From Lactarius indigo (Eukaryota; Basidiomycota; Agaricomycetes; Russulales; Russulaceae): a stretch of DNA of 64,000 bases. The stretch's first letter is position 1, and each line of letters begins with the position of its first letter. Below, in pieces: positions 45,362-56,866 of the stretch. The notes beneath the pieces are model-generated. The model saw only the letters and a list, made by a program, of their open reading frames with translations, ran no database searches and had not been told where the DNA came from. The stretch covers positions 1,302,001 through 1,366,000 of the forward strand of contig JAFKAC010000005.1 in the NCBI GenBank assembly GCA_025766275.1, given 5' to 3'. The position numbers and the translations under genes were made by a program.

Positions 45362-45777
45362 TTGTGAGTTGATCTTTCGTTCACACACACTCTAGGTCTT
45401 GGCATTGAGCGAGCGGTGCGACTGGTGGGTCAGAGGCCAGGACGGTTTTCCCGACTCCACGTTCCGCCCTAATGGATAAACCTGTGGTCATCTGCTCACC
45501 TTGAGATCCGCTCCCGCGCTAGAATTACTGGGTGTTTTATTTACGGGTAGTCGCCGCCAATTAAAATTTGTGGGTTAAAATGATCAGCTGGGGGCTGTGA
45601 AGGCGCAGTCGATAACACGTGATGCAACTTCTTCTCACGGGTGGGAGCGCGCCGCCGCACGCAACCCAGCCCCAAGTAGCGCCGAGGGCACCGTGCTTGT
45701 AAACCGGCTTAGCTGGAGCCAACTTTTTCTTCTCTGTCTACCGCCCTTGGCCCACTGCCCCTTCCCTCGTACCCATC
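45362..45777. other. Intergenic region upstream of the GH16 gene
   Basis: 416 bp; promoter of the beta-glucan synthesis gene. No gene recognised; an upstream ATG frame (45597-45908) does not match the protein start. Confidence 0.5.
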
Positions 45778-48211
45778 ATGGCCCATCCATCGAGGCGTGT
45801 GCCCTCCCCAAACCCTTCGCATTACTATGCCGTCCCTCAAAGCCCTCAAAACCAGCTCTATACCCAACAAAGGCGCACATCGCGATCGAACCGCGCACAT
45901 TCGGCTAACGCCCATCCTGTTGTGGCTCCTATGCCTCCTAGGAATGATCTTGCGCAGGGTGTGGCGACAGGTGCTATAGGTGCAGGCTATGGTCCCTATG
46001 CAGTGCGTCATCCTCCAGTCCCCTGATATTTAGTTTAATCATATTTATTTGCCAAGCTTAACCCCTCCGCAGTCGCGGCCAACAACAATCACAATAACAA
46101 TGTCTATACTGCTTCCCGCTTCAGTCATGCGCCATCAGAGCGGTCATCCGTTACGGGCGAGAGACCTGCCCCTCCTGCAAATAGCTCCACTGTTCCCGCA
46201 TACATGTGGGATACGAAGGATCCAGACCTCGACGACGCACTTCATAACCCGGACCCGCGTGTTGATGCCGCTCAAGACAATTCATTTACCTTCTTCTCGG
46301 CCCGGGGCTGGGCAAACGTGTCCGTTCTTATACTTCTCGTTGCCGGTCTTGTGACGCTATTCGCCGGATATCCGATCATTTCCTTTTACCACACAACGCC
46401 AATTGTTACACTCGGTAGCAACTTTGGCGGGAGTAATTCGTCAGGCCAGATACCTGAATTGACTAATTTTCCCTCTCTTATCGACTCCGACACCGACAAG
46501 CAGTTTTACACGAAGACCGCCAGCGACGGGAATACCTGGGATCTTGTTTTTAGTGATGAGTTCAATAAGGATGGTCGAACATTTTGGCCAGGAGACGATC
46601 CTTTTTGGGAGGCGGTTGATCTCCATTACTGGTAAGGCGCTTTACTTTCCAATCTGTCGTCCCTGACAACGCGTAAACAGGCCAACAGGCGATTTGGAGT
46701 GGTATAACCCTCAGGTGAGGAACTGTCTTGTATCAGCGATGTGAACTATAAGGGACTGGTCAGGCTATCACGACGGAAGATGGTAAACTGGTCATCACCA
46801 TGACAGAACAAAGTAACCACAACCTGAACTTTCAGAGCGGCATGTGTCGTTTCTTTTGTCCTCGCGATACCCAAGTAATCGATAAGTTTACTTCTCTAGG
46901 AATGTTGCAATCCTGGAACAAGTTCTGCTTCACGACCGGGTACGTCGAAGTATCTCTCAGTCTACCAGGTACCACGCAAACCCCGGGCTTTTGGCCAGGT
47001 GCGTGGTTCCTTCGATTTGCCCTCTTATGGCACTGACGTTCTACAGCTGTATGGAGTATGGGCAATCTAGTGAGTTGGTCCTTAGCTAGCTGTAAGTCGT
47101 GTAACCAACCCCCGCCCATAGGGTCGAGCTGGTTATGGCGCAACTACCGAAGGTACGTGGCGCGATCGTCATCTCTGATAGCGGGCCCGTCCATAATTTA
47201 ACTTGTGACAGGAATGTGGCCTTACAGTTATGCAGCGTGCGATGTGGGGACATATCCGAATCAAACAAACAACGGCCAGCCAGAGGGCGCAGTCGGCCTC
47301 TCGTATCTCCCGGGCCAGCGTCTCTCAGCTTGTACTTGTCCGGGTTCTGATCACCCTGGCCCTTCCGTTAGCACTGGTCGTAGTGCTCCAGAAATCGACA
47401 TTCTTGAAGCCCAAATAGACGTCAGCGTCTTCGAGGGCCAAGTATCCCAATCCCTTCAAGTCGCACCTTTCAACGCCAACTATCAGTTTGATAATTCTAG
47501 CGCATCCACCCCAATCCAAGGCTCCTCGACCGTTTTCAATTCCTACAAGGGCGGGCAATATCAACAGGCTGTCTCGGCGTTGAGCAACATTTCCTCGTCA
47601 AATTATAATGGTTCGGGCTTCGGAACGTACGCGTATGAGTGGTGGTCGAACCCTAATCACCGCAGCGATGGCTACGTACAATGGTACAGCGACGGACAGG
47701 AGACATGGCGGGCCACCTACGCGTCACTAGCTGGTGATTCCACAACTGGCATAAGCAGCCGGATTATCCCTGAAGAACCAATGGTATGTCGCTATTACCG
47801 GCTGAGATGTAACACAGTTCTCACATACTACGACGCACAGTATCTCATCGTCAACTTGGGCATGGCTCGTAAGTTGTACTGCGATAAGTTAGGACCACTA
47901 GTCAATGACGTTTTGCTATAGCATCCTTCCAGAAGCAAGACTTCAGCACCTGCAATTCCCGAGCAAGATGTACATCGATTATATCCGCGTTTACCAACGA
48001 AGCGACGTCTCTGATGGTGTCGGCTGCAACCCATCCAGTCACCCTACGACCGATTATATCAACAAGTATGCCATTTTATACACTCGCTTTTCCATCGACA
48101 CTGACATACTCCGATTTTAGCCACCTTAATGCGTATTCCAACCCGAATCTGACGACATGGAGCCAAGCAAATTACAGCTTCCCTCGTAACTCGTTACTCG
48201 ACGGCTGTTAA
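45778..48211 (+). CDS. SKN1: Beta-1,6-glucan synthesis-associated protein, Kre6/Skn1 type (GH16 family)
   Basis: Type II Golgi/ER membrane protein for cell-wall beta-1,6-glucan. N-terminal cytosolic tail MAHPSRRVPSPNPSHYYAVP, then DTKDPDLDDALHNPDPRVDA, a transmembrane helix NVSVLILLVAGLVTLFAGYP and a lumenal GH16-like domain: WDLVFSDEFNKDGRTFWPGD, WPTGDLEWYNPQAITTEDG, SGMCRFFCPRDTQ, FCFTTGYVEVSLSLPG, GFWPAVWSMGNLGRAGYGAT, active-site motif APEIDILEAQID (ExDxxE), EWWSNPNHRSDGYVQWYSDG, NLGMAPSFQKQDF, FPSKMYIDYIRVYQR, ending FPRNSLLDGC. About nine introns. One missing base near 47947 separates QKQDF from HLQFPSKM. The junction near 46020-46075 (GYGPYA to VAANNN) is also out of phase with the obvious donor, so a second error or an unusual donor is likely there. 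N-glycosylation sequons are frequent. Confidence 0.93.
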
Positions 48212-48816
48212 GCGGGAAGGGTCACCGTCTCCTGGGGAATGGATGTGGTTTATTTATCATCTTACGGACCATCTTTCTTGTGGCCCTGTCACGATCTACA
48301 CGACATGATGCTGGATAGGCCTGGACTAGTACTTGCCTATCCATTTTGGTTCCTGCAATCTGCACCTTCACCATTCCACAGCCTACGCATGATCGCGATC
48401 TACTCGCATTCTTCCGCATTTTAGCATACTCTTCTTTTCACCCACGTTTTTTGGGAGCATGGGTGATCGACAGGGTGCCCTGTGATCGATTTGGCCGAGT
48501 TAATGGACCAAGGACATGTTTCTATAGATTGTACTGTAATACGACAATATTATTTTGAACAGTCCTGACACCAATGAAAGATATGCTGGTGACTTTGATG
48601 TGTGGATTGTACTTGGAATGAGATGACTCCGATTCGCAAGAATGCTGACAGCACTACAATAACTCTGACATTGCAATGTGCGGTCCTCATGGCGTGCACT
48701 TCTGTGAAGGTTTTCCGCCGCCCAGCTGCTGGCATTACACGTGAAATTAATTGCTGCTGGACCCGTGGCATTCGGAAAGGTAGGTAGGCGCTTACTGAGA
48801 TGCATATCGGATTGTC
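48212..48816. other. 605-bp intergenic region between the GH16 gene and the folate-synthase gene
   Basis: Holds the GH16 3'UTR and the promoter of the next gene. Short overlapping frames only; no RNA gene or repeat recognised. Confidence 0.5.
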
Positions 48817-50269
48817 ATGGAACTCTCGCTCGAGCGGATCAGTGTCCTACTCACGCATCTGCCACGGTACACGTTACCGACGATTCACATCACCGGTACA
48901 AACGGGAAAGGCAGTGTATCCTCGTTTCGTCGCATCGATATTGCAGGCGAGCGGATTCACGGTTGGCAGGTTCAACAGCCCCCATCTCGTATCCGTTCTG
49001 GACTCCATCGTAAGTAAATGGTGAGCCCGCGTCGCCCGACCTGTATAATGGTGCACGCCGAATGGATAGAAGACGTCGATTCGGAGTTCGACGTTGCGGC
49101 GAGTAGCTTCGAGCTCCTCACCGCCACCGCATTGATGTTGTTCGAATCGGCAAAGCCGGATATCGTCATCCTTGAAGTCGGCATGGGAGGGCTCACGGAC
49201 GCTACGAATGCCATTCCCGATGACTGCGTCCTCGTGTCTGCCCTCACGTCCGTCGATTTGGACCACCAAAAGTTTCTCGGCGAAACTGTTGGCGAGATCG
49301 CTACGCAGAAAGCAGGCATCGCGAGGAGAGGGAGGCCATTCGTTATCGGTCCTCAGAAGCACCCCGAGGTTTTAGGTTCGGTGAGGACTGTGATAGAAAA
49401 TGTCGGCGCGGACCTTGTATATGCAGACGCTGCTATCGTGCGGACGTGGCTTGCGGCGGTCGATGGTCCCCCGGAACCAGTCACGTCTACGTCCCCTTTA
49501 CCCATCCACGCCAGCACCTTGCGGCCGATCTCTCTGTTCCTGCCATACTTCGCCGATCCTATCGATGCGCAACTCCCATTGCACGGGGATCACCAATTGG
49601 ACAATTTAGGTGTAGCGGGCAGCATAATATCCTCACTCTTAAGTCACCCTTCCAGCATTCACCAGGCTTCCGTTCCAGAGCAAGATCACCCCAAGCACGA
49701 TTGCGGCAGGAGTGCGTTCGACTTCCTGGATCGGAAGGCTATCGTTCCACGATGTGTCCTTGTCGAGATTGCGCCCTCCAGTGGACGACCTCGAGGAGCC
49801 CTTGGCAGTACTCGTCGATGGAGCCCACAACCCATCGTCTGCATCTGTCCTGGCGACGTACATATCTCGCCTCTTTGAATCTGCCAACTCGGAGGATCTG
49901 AAGCTGGTTTTCTTACTGGCGCTTTCCCATTCGCCTCCAAAGACACCACTGCAGACACTCTCGCCGCTCTTGTCGTTTAAACGGCCGACAAACGTGAGGA
50001 TCAGAGTCAGTGCAGCCGTGTTAGAGTTTACACCGGTTGAGGGCATGCCCTGGGTGGAACCCGTTCCTTCGGAGGAGATCCGCAAGGTAATCAGAGACAT
50101 AGACGGGGACGTTAAACTATGGATACCGAAAGAAGGGGAACGAGCGAGTGTAACCAACGCCCTACTGTGGGCGCACGAAGAAGAAAAGGTACATAGAGGG
50201 AACGGACTGGTGTGTTTGGCGGGCAGTTTGTATCTCGTCGCGGATTTTTATCGACTGTTGGAATCGTAA
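48817..50269 (+). CDS. Folylpolyglutamate / dihydrofolate synthase (FolC family, Fol3-like), with several frame breaks
   Basis: Mur-ligase-fold enzyme adding glutamate to folates. MELSLERISVLLTHLPRYT, P-loop IHITGTNGKGSVSS, VASILQASGFTVGRFNSPHL VSVLDSI, NGEPASPDLYNGAR, EWIEDVDSEFDVAASSFELL, IVILEVGMGG, LTSVDLDHQKFLGETVGEIA TQKAGI, FVIGPQKHPEV, LPLHGDHQLDN, STSWIGRLSFHDV, AVLVDGAHNPSSASVLATYI and a C-terminal NGLVCLAGSLYLVADFYRLL. This is a full-length family member without clear introns. Four apparent one-base insertions lie near 48928, 49017, 49058 and 49668. The first three add up to three bases, so the outer frame returns. All motif segments are conserved in their local frames. Either the sequence carries errors or this copy is decaying. 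Fol3 versus Met7-type specificity is not decidable here. Confidence 0.85.
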
Positions 50270-50666
50270 TACTAGTAGTGGTAGTAATCCGTGATCGTGA
50301 TCGTAAATCGTCATCGGAGAGCCGCTTGACTCGCACCGGCGTGCCAGTGGGCGCGGAACTGCAGCCGAGTGGACAGCAAGTGCCTGAGGCAAGAGGCCCA
50401 AGTGTGTGTTACTTGCCTTGTCCCCTCATCCACACCGTCCACTTCTCCGCCACATACCAGCACGCGACTCTCTCGCCTACAGACGAGATGAGTATCACTC
50501 ACGACGACGCTGGAAATATAAACGGTCTCCATACTGTTGCTTTGGGTCTACGGCCAACTCGCCCTACCGGCAATTACAGAGACGCATCAGGTGGAACGGG
50601 CGGGCAGTACGTCGCTCGTTTGACTCTTATCCACCGCATCTGGCCAACTGTCTGCTTTCCGACAGG
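50270..50666. other. Intergenic region upstream of the Ulp2-type protease gene
   Basis: 397 bp between two plus-strand genes; promoter and 3'UTR only as far as I can see. Confidence 0.45.
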
Positions 50667-53600
50667 ATGGCAGAAAAATCCAACGCCGATTCCGCATCCC
50701 TGGTGGTCGGGTAAGTGCGTCCGGCCTTCTCTTGCGCAAGGTTGAAGGAGCGATTGTGGTTCCAGCAAGGCCAGAATCCGTATGGCCGTGGCCGCTTGAA
50801 AAGTAGCGACGGCAAAGCCGCCACTAGCTCCTCTTCGCAGCATGCCCTTAAACGCCAGAAGCTCGATCACCACGGGGGGGACACCCCATCGAAGTATTTC
50901 TTCAAGCCGTTGTCCGAACCCCGCACTCGGGGCCAGCATGCTCAAGCGCGCCTGTCCCCCTCTCCTTCGCGCCGCACCCGTGCTGCTGACGCCATTGTCA
51001 TTGACGAAGACGATACATCCGACGCAGGTGACAGCTCTTCTAAGCCTGTCACATTGAAGACTTCCTCCCCCGACCCCATGGACATCATAACTCCCTGAAA
51101 TTGCATACACATTCGACCAGAGCAAGCCTTCGCCGATAGACCAGTTTAGTTCATCCTTGGAGGAATTGCACAGGTCTCCAACGGACGGCGAAAGTACAGC
51201 GCGCTTGCGCACTCTGAGGCGGACCGAAGCACGGGACCCCACTTTTCGTCCAAACGGCGACTCCCAGCCAGCAAAGGCTCTTGTTTCTCCAAGAATAGGA
51301 CAAGCAGACAGATCATCCTGGAAAGAGCCATGTTGGCCGATTGGTGTCCGCTTATGAAGAACGCAGGTAGTCGTCGTATTGATCTCGAAGCACGATATAG
51401 GAAGAAGAACATGAAGCCAAAGCAAGTGAGTCTTAGACACCTGCTCCCCGGGTTGGTGTTCCGCAACTAAGTGAGCTACGAGCCCCAACGGCAGACCCAA
51501 GGGTTACCCATTACGCTGCAAGATCCGTATGCCACTCGATCGTCTGGCTTCGTTTCTGCTCCCGGACCTTCAAAGGGCAAAACGACTCGAAAAGGCGTCG
51601 TCTGCAGTTTACCCTTAGAAAAATGGTCTATCGGAGTGGACATTCCTCCACATGAAGCAACACCAGATCCTCAGGCCAACCTCATATGGGATCGGGATGG
51701 TCTCCTCCAAGTGCAACACGCGGACTCCTCAACTATTTTCGAGCTACGTTTGAATAAAAAATCTCTTGGGAACTTCCAGTACACGGACTTAAAGGTCGGC
51801 AACTTCCCGTCTGGCGGGATTTGCTTGCTTAAGTCTCGTAGCTTTCACCATCTGCGACGCCCCTCATCCAGATTTGTCCATTGGAGACGGCCACTGTACA
51901 AAGTTCGACGACCTAACAGATTCAAGCTAGGTTTGGAATTTACTTATTTTATATTACCTGCTGGTTTATCTCATTTTCGTACTAAAATCAGGTTCGCATG
52001 ATGCCAATGGCCTCTTGACCTTCAAATTTGATCCAGTTGCAAGCGACTGGGACATGAAACTCTATCAAGAACTTGTTCGATTTCTACAGGGAGCCCTCGT
52101 TTCAAAAGATGGGAAATCTGCCTTAGAGTACGTACTGTCTCCACACGGGTTATTCTCTAATTTGATAGGGGTATTTCAGCCGACCGGGAGCAAGAGCAGT
52201 ATGGGAGGCTGCCATGCGTGCTCACGAGGATCAGCCAACACGGGGCAGAATAGAATCGTCACCTCCCGATAGTCATCCCAAGAAAGTCCCCGATACAGTG
52301 GCAAAGCCCCGAGCGCGACCTAAGCCGTAAGCAACGCCACTTTAGATACCTCATGTCCTAATATTTTGTGCAGTCGCACTGAGGTTGCTCCACTGTTTGA
52401 GATTGTGCGCCGTTCAGCACGACTTTCTGGGGCAGAACAACAGCGGTTCTCCCCAAAGCCCGATCCAGACGAAGTGTATGGCGCCTCTTTGCTGGTTATA
52501 TTCCTCGATTGACCCTCGCTAGCATTCTGGCTTACCGCTCTGGGGCTGGCTCCCTCAATATCACGAATGGCGATGTCAGTCGTTTGAAACCGGGTGAATT
52601 CTTGAACGACACGTTGATCGAATTCGGCCTTAAGTAAGTTAGATCCTGTGGGTCGTCTCGACAGCACTGACTCCCGTAGGTTGTGGCTCGCCGACCTACA
52701 TGAGAAGCAACCCAGAGCTGGCGGCGCAAGTCCACTGTTTTCAGCTCATTCTTCTACAAGAAATTGTCCACGAAAGTGTATGTTGGGCACTTTATTCGTG
52801 AAACGCTTTAGCTTTACATCCTACTCCACAGCCCCGAGGAAGGTTACAATAGCGTCCGGAAGTGGACATCCAAATTTGACCTTTTTCAGAAGAAATATGT
52901 CATCGTTCCGATCAATGAGAAGTACGTTAAATTGTCCTGGACGAGGGTGGCGGATCACTCACAGGTCGTAGCATGCATTGGTATCTTGCCATTATCTACC
53001 TTCCAGGATACACCCTTCTGCCCCGTCCCCGTTCAAGCGACGAACGTTCGTCGAAAGTCTACTCGCCGGTCAGGAGGAGTCGATCTCTCAGGTGTCAAGG
53101 ACTTGGAACCTACATCAAAGCAATATCCCCCTCCCCCTCCCCGATCCTGATTCCACCACCAAGTGCTCGAGCCGATTCCGCACCCCTTTCGAGACCAATT
53201 ACCCCAGTTTCGCCAAGAACAGACGATCAGAGAGAAGAGATTGACGTTGAGCGAATGGTGGAATCTGGGGGTCCCACTACCGGACTTATTAGTGAAGCAA
53301 GATGATGGGCAGTGTGCTGAGGCAGTCGACAAGGACGCCCCTGTTGACGACGCTGCTGGCCTAGAAGGATTCACTGACGCTTTTGTATCCCGGGAGTTCA
53401 CCACTTGTTCAGCGCACAGAACTACCATCCTTGGATCAGCAGGTCGACGTCATTGAACAAGAAGAACATCCAGTATCGATAAGCGTGAGTGAAGGTGGCA
53501 GTGTCCGAGACTCAGGTATCCCACCTACAACCTTCTATGGGCAAAGCAATCACATGAGACGAAATGTCACTTCTCCTGAGATTATTCTTGACGATAAAGG

Positions 53601-54467
53601 CGCACCAGTAGATATTGTGGTCGAAGAGGACGTAATTATGGCCAATCCCGACAGCGAGCACGAAGAACCTGCCGTGTGCGTATTTTCGTCCTTCCAGTAC
53701 TGCAACTATTACTCATCAAACTCTCAGACATCCCCAAACGTACATTTTCACTTTCGATTCACTGTCGTCGAAACACCCTCAGGCGGTGAAGAGGCTTAGC
53801 AAGTACCTTCTCATGGAAGCTCACGACAAGAAGCAGCTAGAAGAAGACACACTAACCGAGCCAAAGGGCATGCAGGCGCATGTAAGGTGTCTACAAGTTT
53901 CATTTGCGTTCGAATAAGTTTCATGGTCGGTCATTCCAGGTACCCCACCAGCCCAATCACTGCGACTGCGGTGTCTACTTGTTGCACTTCGCCAAGACGT
54001 TTATGAAAGACCCAAAGCTATCCTCGGAAATCATTCAAAACGTGTGTCTCAGCGTAGGGTAATTTCACGTCCCGTCCCTCACTTATCTTTCTTCGTAGCG
54101 GTCCTCGCCGCAAAAGGGTAGACGAGTCCACGAACACTGGGATGACACCCTGGTCGTCTATTACCGTGATGAGCTAGCTGCTCGCATTCACTCAATGTCC
54201 GACGAATGGAAGCGACAGCGCAGCGAGCAGGATGCGGCGGCGACGAAGAACCAGACCGAGGCTGCGGCAGCACCTCAGGAACAACAACAGTCTAGCACGG
54301 ATCCGACTCCCGCGGCCTCTTCAAAGGCGGATAACGACTCAGATTCCGAAATAGAGGTGCTCGTCTCCCCGAAAAAGGCAACCACCTCCAAGGCCGCGTC
54401 GCGAAGGTACAGTGGGCTAGCCGACTATAGCAAGAGAGGAGCCGCCACCCGCATACGCGGTGGGTAG
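50667..54467 (+). CDS. ULP2: Ulp2-type SUMO-specific cysteine protease (peptidase C48)
   Basis: Large nuclear deSUMOylating protease. The long N-terminal half is low-complexity and charged (RLKERLWFQQGQNPYGRGRL, HALKRQKLDHHGGD, ADAIVIDEDDTSDAGDSSSK, SSLEELHRSPTDGESTAR, RAMLADWCPLMKNAGSRR). The catalytic domain: ITNGDVSRLKPGEFLNDTLI EFGLKLWLADLHEK (typical C48 entry), SVRKWTSKFDLFQKKYVIVP INEN, catalytic His in MHWYLAIIYLPGY (about 52973), a long insertion as in Ulp2, catalytic Asp in FTFDSLSSKHPQAVKRLSKY (about 53753), and catalytic Cys in NHCDCGVYLLHFAKTFM (about 53960). The C-terminal tail is Gln/Ala- and acid-rich and ends RGAATRIRGG. Several one-base slips remain (for example near 51088, 51290-51310, 51820, 52710 and 52740). 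The start is uncertain: the first intron would be only 30 nt, and an in-frame ATG at 50715 is possible. Confidence 0.85.
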
Positions 54468-55089
54468 CCACCGCCACTGCCATCACTTTCAACGACCCAC
54501 TCTTTTCACGAAATTCTCTTCGGACTTTTTTATGCATGACTTACACCGCATCGTCGCGCCGGCGTTCTCCTTTTTGGGGGGTGCGCGGTCCAGTTCCCGC
54601 AAGGTTTATCTTTCCCTGCACATACCTGTATACCTGTATAACATCCCCAAGTTACTGGCATCATTTTAATCGGTTGTTAGACTAGTGTCGTAGAGGCACC
54701 TCCAAATAAGTAGAGCATATTGATATTTCGAAAGATGCATTCATAGCACAGTGCGAATAAGTAAGGTACACTGGAGGTTAGAAGAACTAGTAGGGGAAAT
54801 GCAATCCATCCAAAGGTCTGAGTGAACCCTCTGTCGGGACAAGGAATGAGTGTTAGAGGTCAAGACTGCCTCAATGTGGTTTAGCAATCCCTTCTTTGAG
54901 TGGAGGTCTAAGTGAAGGACGAGCTGCGCGTCAGAAAGATTTACAAAGGTATCCAATATTACGTTAGAATAAAGAGATATGCAAGTGATGCAAGGGGTAT
55001 GGTGTTAGTGACGAGATAAACGAGTGGATGGGAGACGGGTTAATAACACCAATCCCAGGGGAGCACATAAGATGAGCGCGTGAAACTGA
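54468..55089. other. 622-bp region between two convergent genes
   Basis: Contains the 3' ends of ULP2 (plus) and the membrane-protein gene (minus). No further gene or RNA recognised. Confidence 0.5.
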
Positions 55090-56399
55090 TCACACCAAGG
55101 CGCGGTTGAGATGTTGGCGTTGGTGATGAGCACGTGGTGAGTCGGGTGTGTTCCAACGAGGGAGGGATACGTGCGCGACGTTAATAGGTGCATCTGGCGT
55201 GGGAGTTGGCAACGCGTCAGCGAAGGCGGCACGCCGGGCAACGGTATTTGTAGGGGATACATGTCGCGACAAGCTGTGACTAGCCGTGCCGGTATCCGCG
55301 ACTGAGGAGGTCGTCGGGCCTGTGCCGTGGTTGCCACCCCCACCAAGTGCCGTGGGATCTTGGTGGGAAGGTGACTTGTGAGAGATATACATCCCGAGTC
55401 CGATTCCGAGACCAGCGCACTATGATCCAGGTATGAGATGGCGAGTAGCCGAGAGGGGTCCGAAGCGAAACTTACGGCGAAAATGATGAGCCCGATGACC
55501 CAAACCCACCCGGACATGCGATTCTTCCCACTCTGAGTTTCGCGAAGCCAAGGGCTGTCAAGAGGAATTTATGGGCACGGTATGTGAGGTATCATGACGA
55601 AACAACCGCGACTCACCTCAGCTTCTGGGAGTAACGTTTCTTGTTCTCTTCTTTCGCGATGATACTGAAACGTCTCCAAAAATCGTCGCCCTTTTCGCCA
55701 CGTCGAGGAATAAGCTTCTCCTCAGAGTTTCCGCGTAGTATAGGCTCGGGTCCCCATTTAACCTCGTTGGCTTGGACGGGTTGAGCCGGTCGCGCGAATA
55801 CAGGGAGAATAGGTGTCATCGTCGGGGGCAACGGATGGGGAGTACTAGGGACGGTAATAGGCGCGACAGGAGGGGGGCGCGCTCGAACGACGGCAGGAGG
55901 CATACGGGGAGCTCCATGTGGGTCAGGCCGCGCGAGTGGAGGATTGATGCCGGGAGGAAATTGAGCACCCTCAGGAGACGGGGACGATTGAGGCATGCTC
56001 AGAGCGGCAATTGGGGCAGCATATCCTGGTTTGGGAGCGAGGAGAGGTACTGGCGCCTGTTGCGGGACCGGCTGGATGGTAGGCGCGAGCGCTGCAGGCT
56101 TGCCGTGGGCTCCATCGCCCGAATCATCATCTTTATATCATGCGTGAGTATCGCACGTAGCTGGCATTCCAACTAGACTTACGCCCGTTGTTCAAGTATC
56201 CATCATAACTGCCAGAAAATGCATTTAATTCTCAAGCACCGACAGAGAGAGAAGAGCAAGCTCACTGATTGTATGCAGAGGTCCGGGCATTGGGGTCATC
56301 CTTAGGGGGCTGTCTATATCTAGCCTGGGGCTGGGACGATGCATAGACCGAGTCAGGTTCGTCCGTGGCAAAAGGGGGTCTACCAGCAAGAGGAGCCAT
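55090..56399 (-). CDS. Fungal single-pass membrane protein of unknown function
   Basis: Starts MAPLAGRPPFATDEPDSVYA, followed by a long Pro/Ala-rich disordered stretch (PTIQPVPQQAPVPLLAPKPG; SPSPEGAQFPPGINPPLARP), then a compact segment EVKWGPEPILRGNSEEKLIP RRGEKGDDFWRRFSIIAKEE, a basic juxtamembrane part PWLRETQSGKNRMSGWV and a hydrophobic helix WVWVIGLIIFACAGLGIGLG followed by a short polar tail to the stop at 55090. About five introns, in phase. The WGPEPILRG..EEKLIPRRGEKGDDFWRRF block looks like a conserved module; I know proteins of this layout as uncharacterised fungal membrane proteins and cannot name a function. Divergent from SMC6. Confidence 0.78.
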
Positions 56400-56866
56400 T
56401 CCGAATCAACAAACTATTAGATGTAAAAAGGAGCGAAATCAAAGGAATGTGAAGATAAAGAGCGAACGCCTCTCGGATGAAGGCAAGATGGGGAAGTGCG
56501 ACGAACAGGAGTAGGGTGGGAGACAAGGCACCTAACGATGGCCTTCTCGAGCACAAGGTGCCCCAACCTGCTTCGGCTAAAGTAGGCGAAACATTCACCC
56601 GACCACCCCTCCCTCTACCCTGTAGATTCCACTTTCTTTTTCACCCGTTGTCTGTCAAACCACTTTTGTTAACAATATTCTCAATCATTGCGATTTTCTT
56701 TACTGCTCTCTACTCCCAAGTCCCGAGTGTATGCGTCACGCGTCACCACAATGCTCAGAAAGCAAACACGTGATACTATTTGTCCATATTTACACTCGTG
56801 AAGCGCGACGCGACGCGGTCCCCTCTAGTGGCGCGTCTTTCGCACTCGTACTCTTAGCAATCGATC
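56400..56866. promoter_or_regulatory. Divergent region between the membrane-protein gene and SMC6
   Basis: 467 bp between outward-facing start codons; must hold both promoters. Pyrimidine-rich on the plus strand near 56585-56660. No clear motif. Confidence 0.45.

Noticed and set aside
50574..51500. 308-codon minus-strand open frame
   Set aside because: Antisense to ULP2 exons and upstream sequence, no recognisable domain; the plus strand carries codons consistent with the protease.
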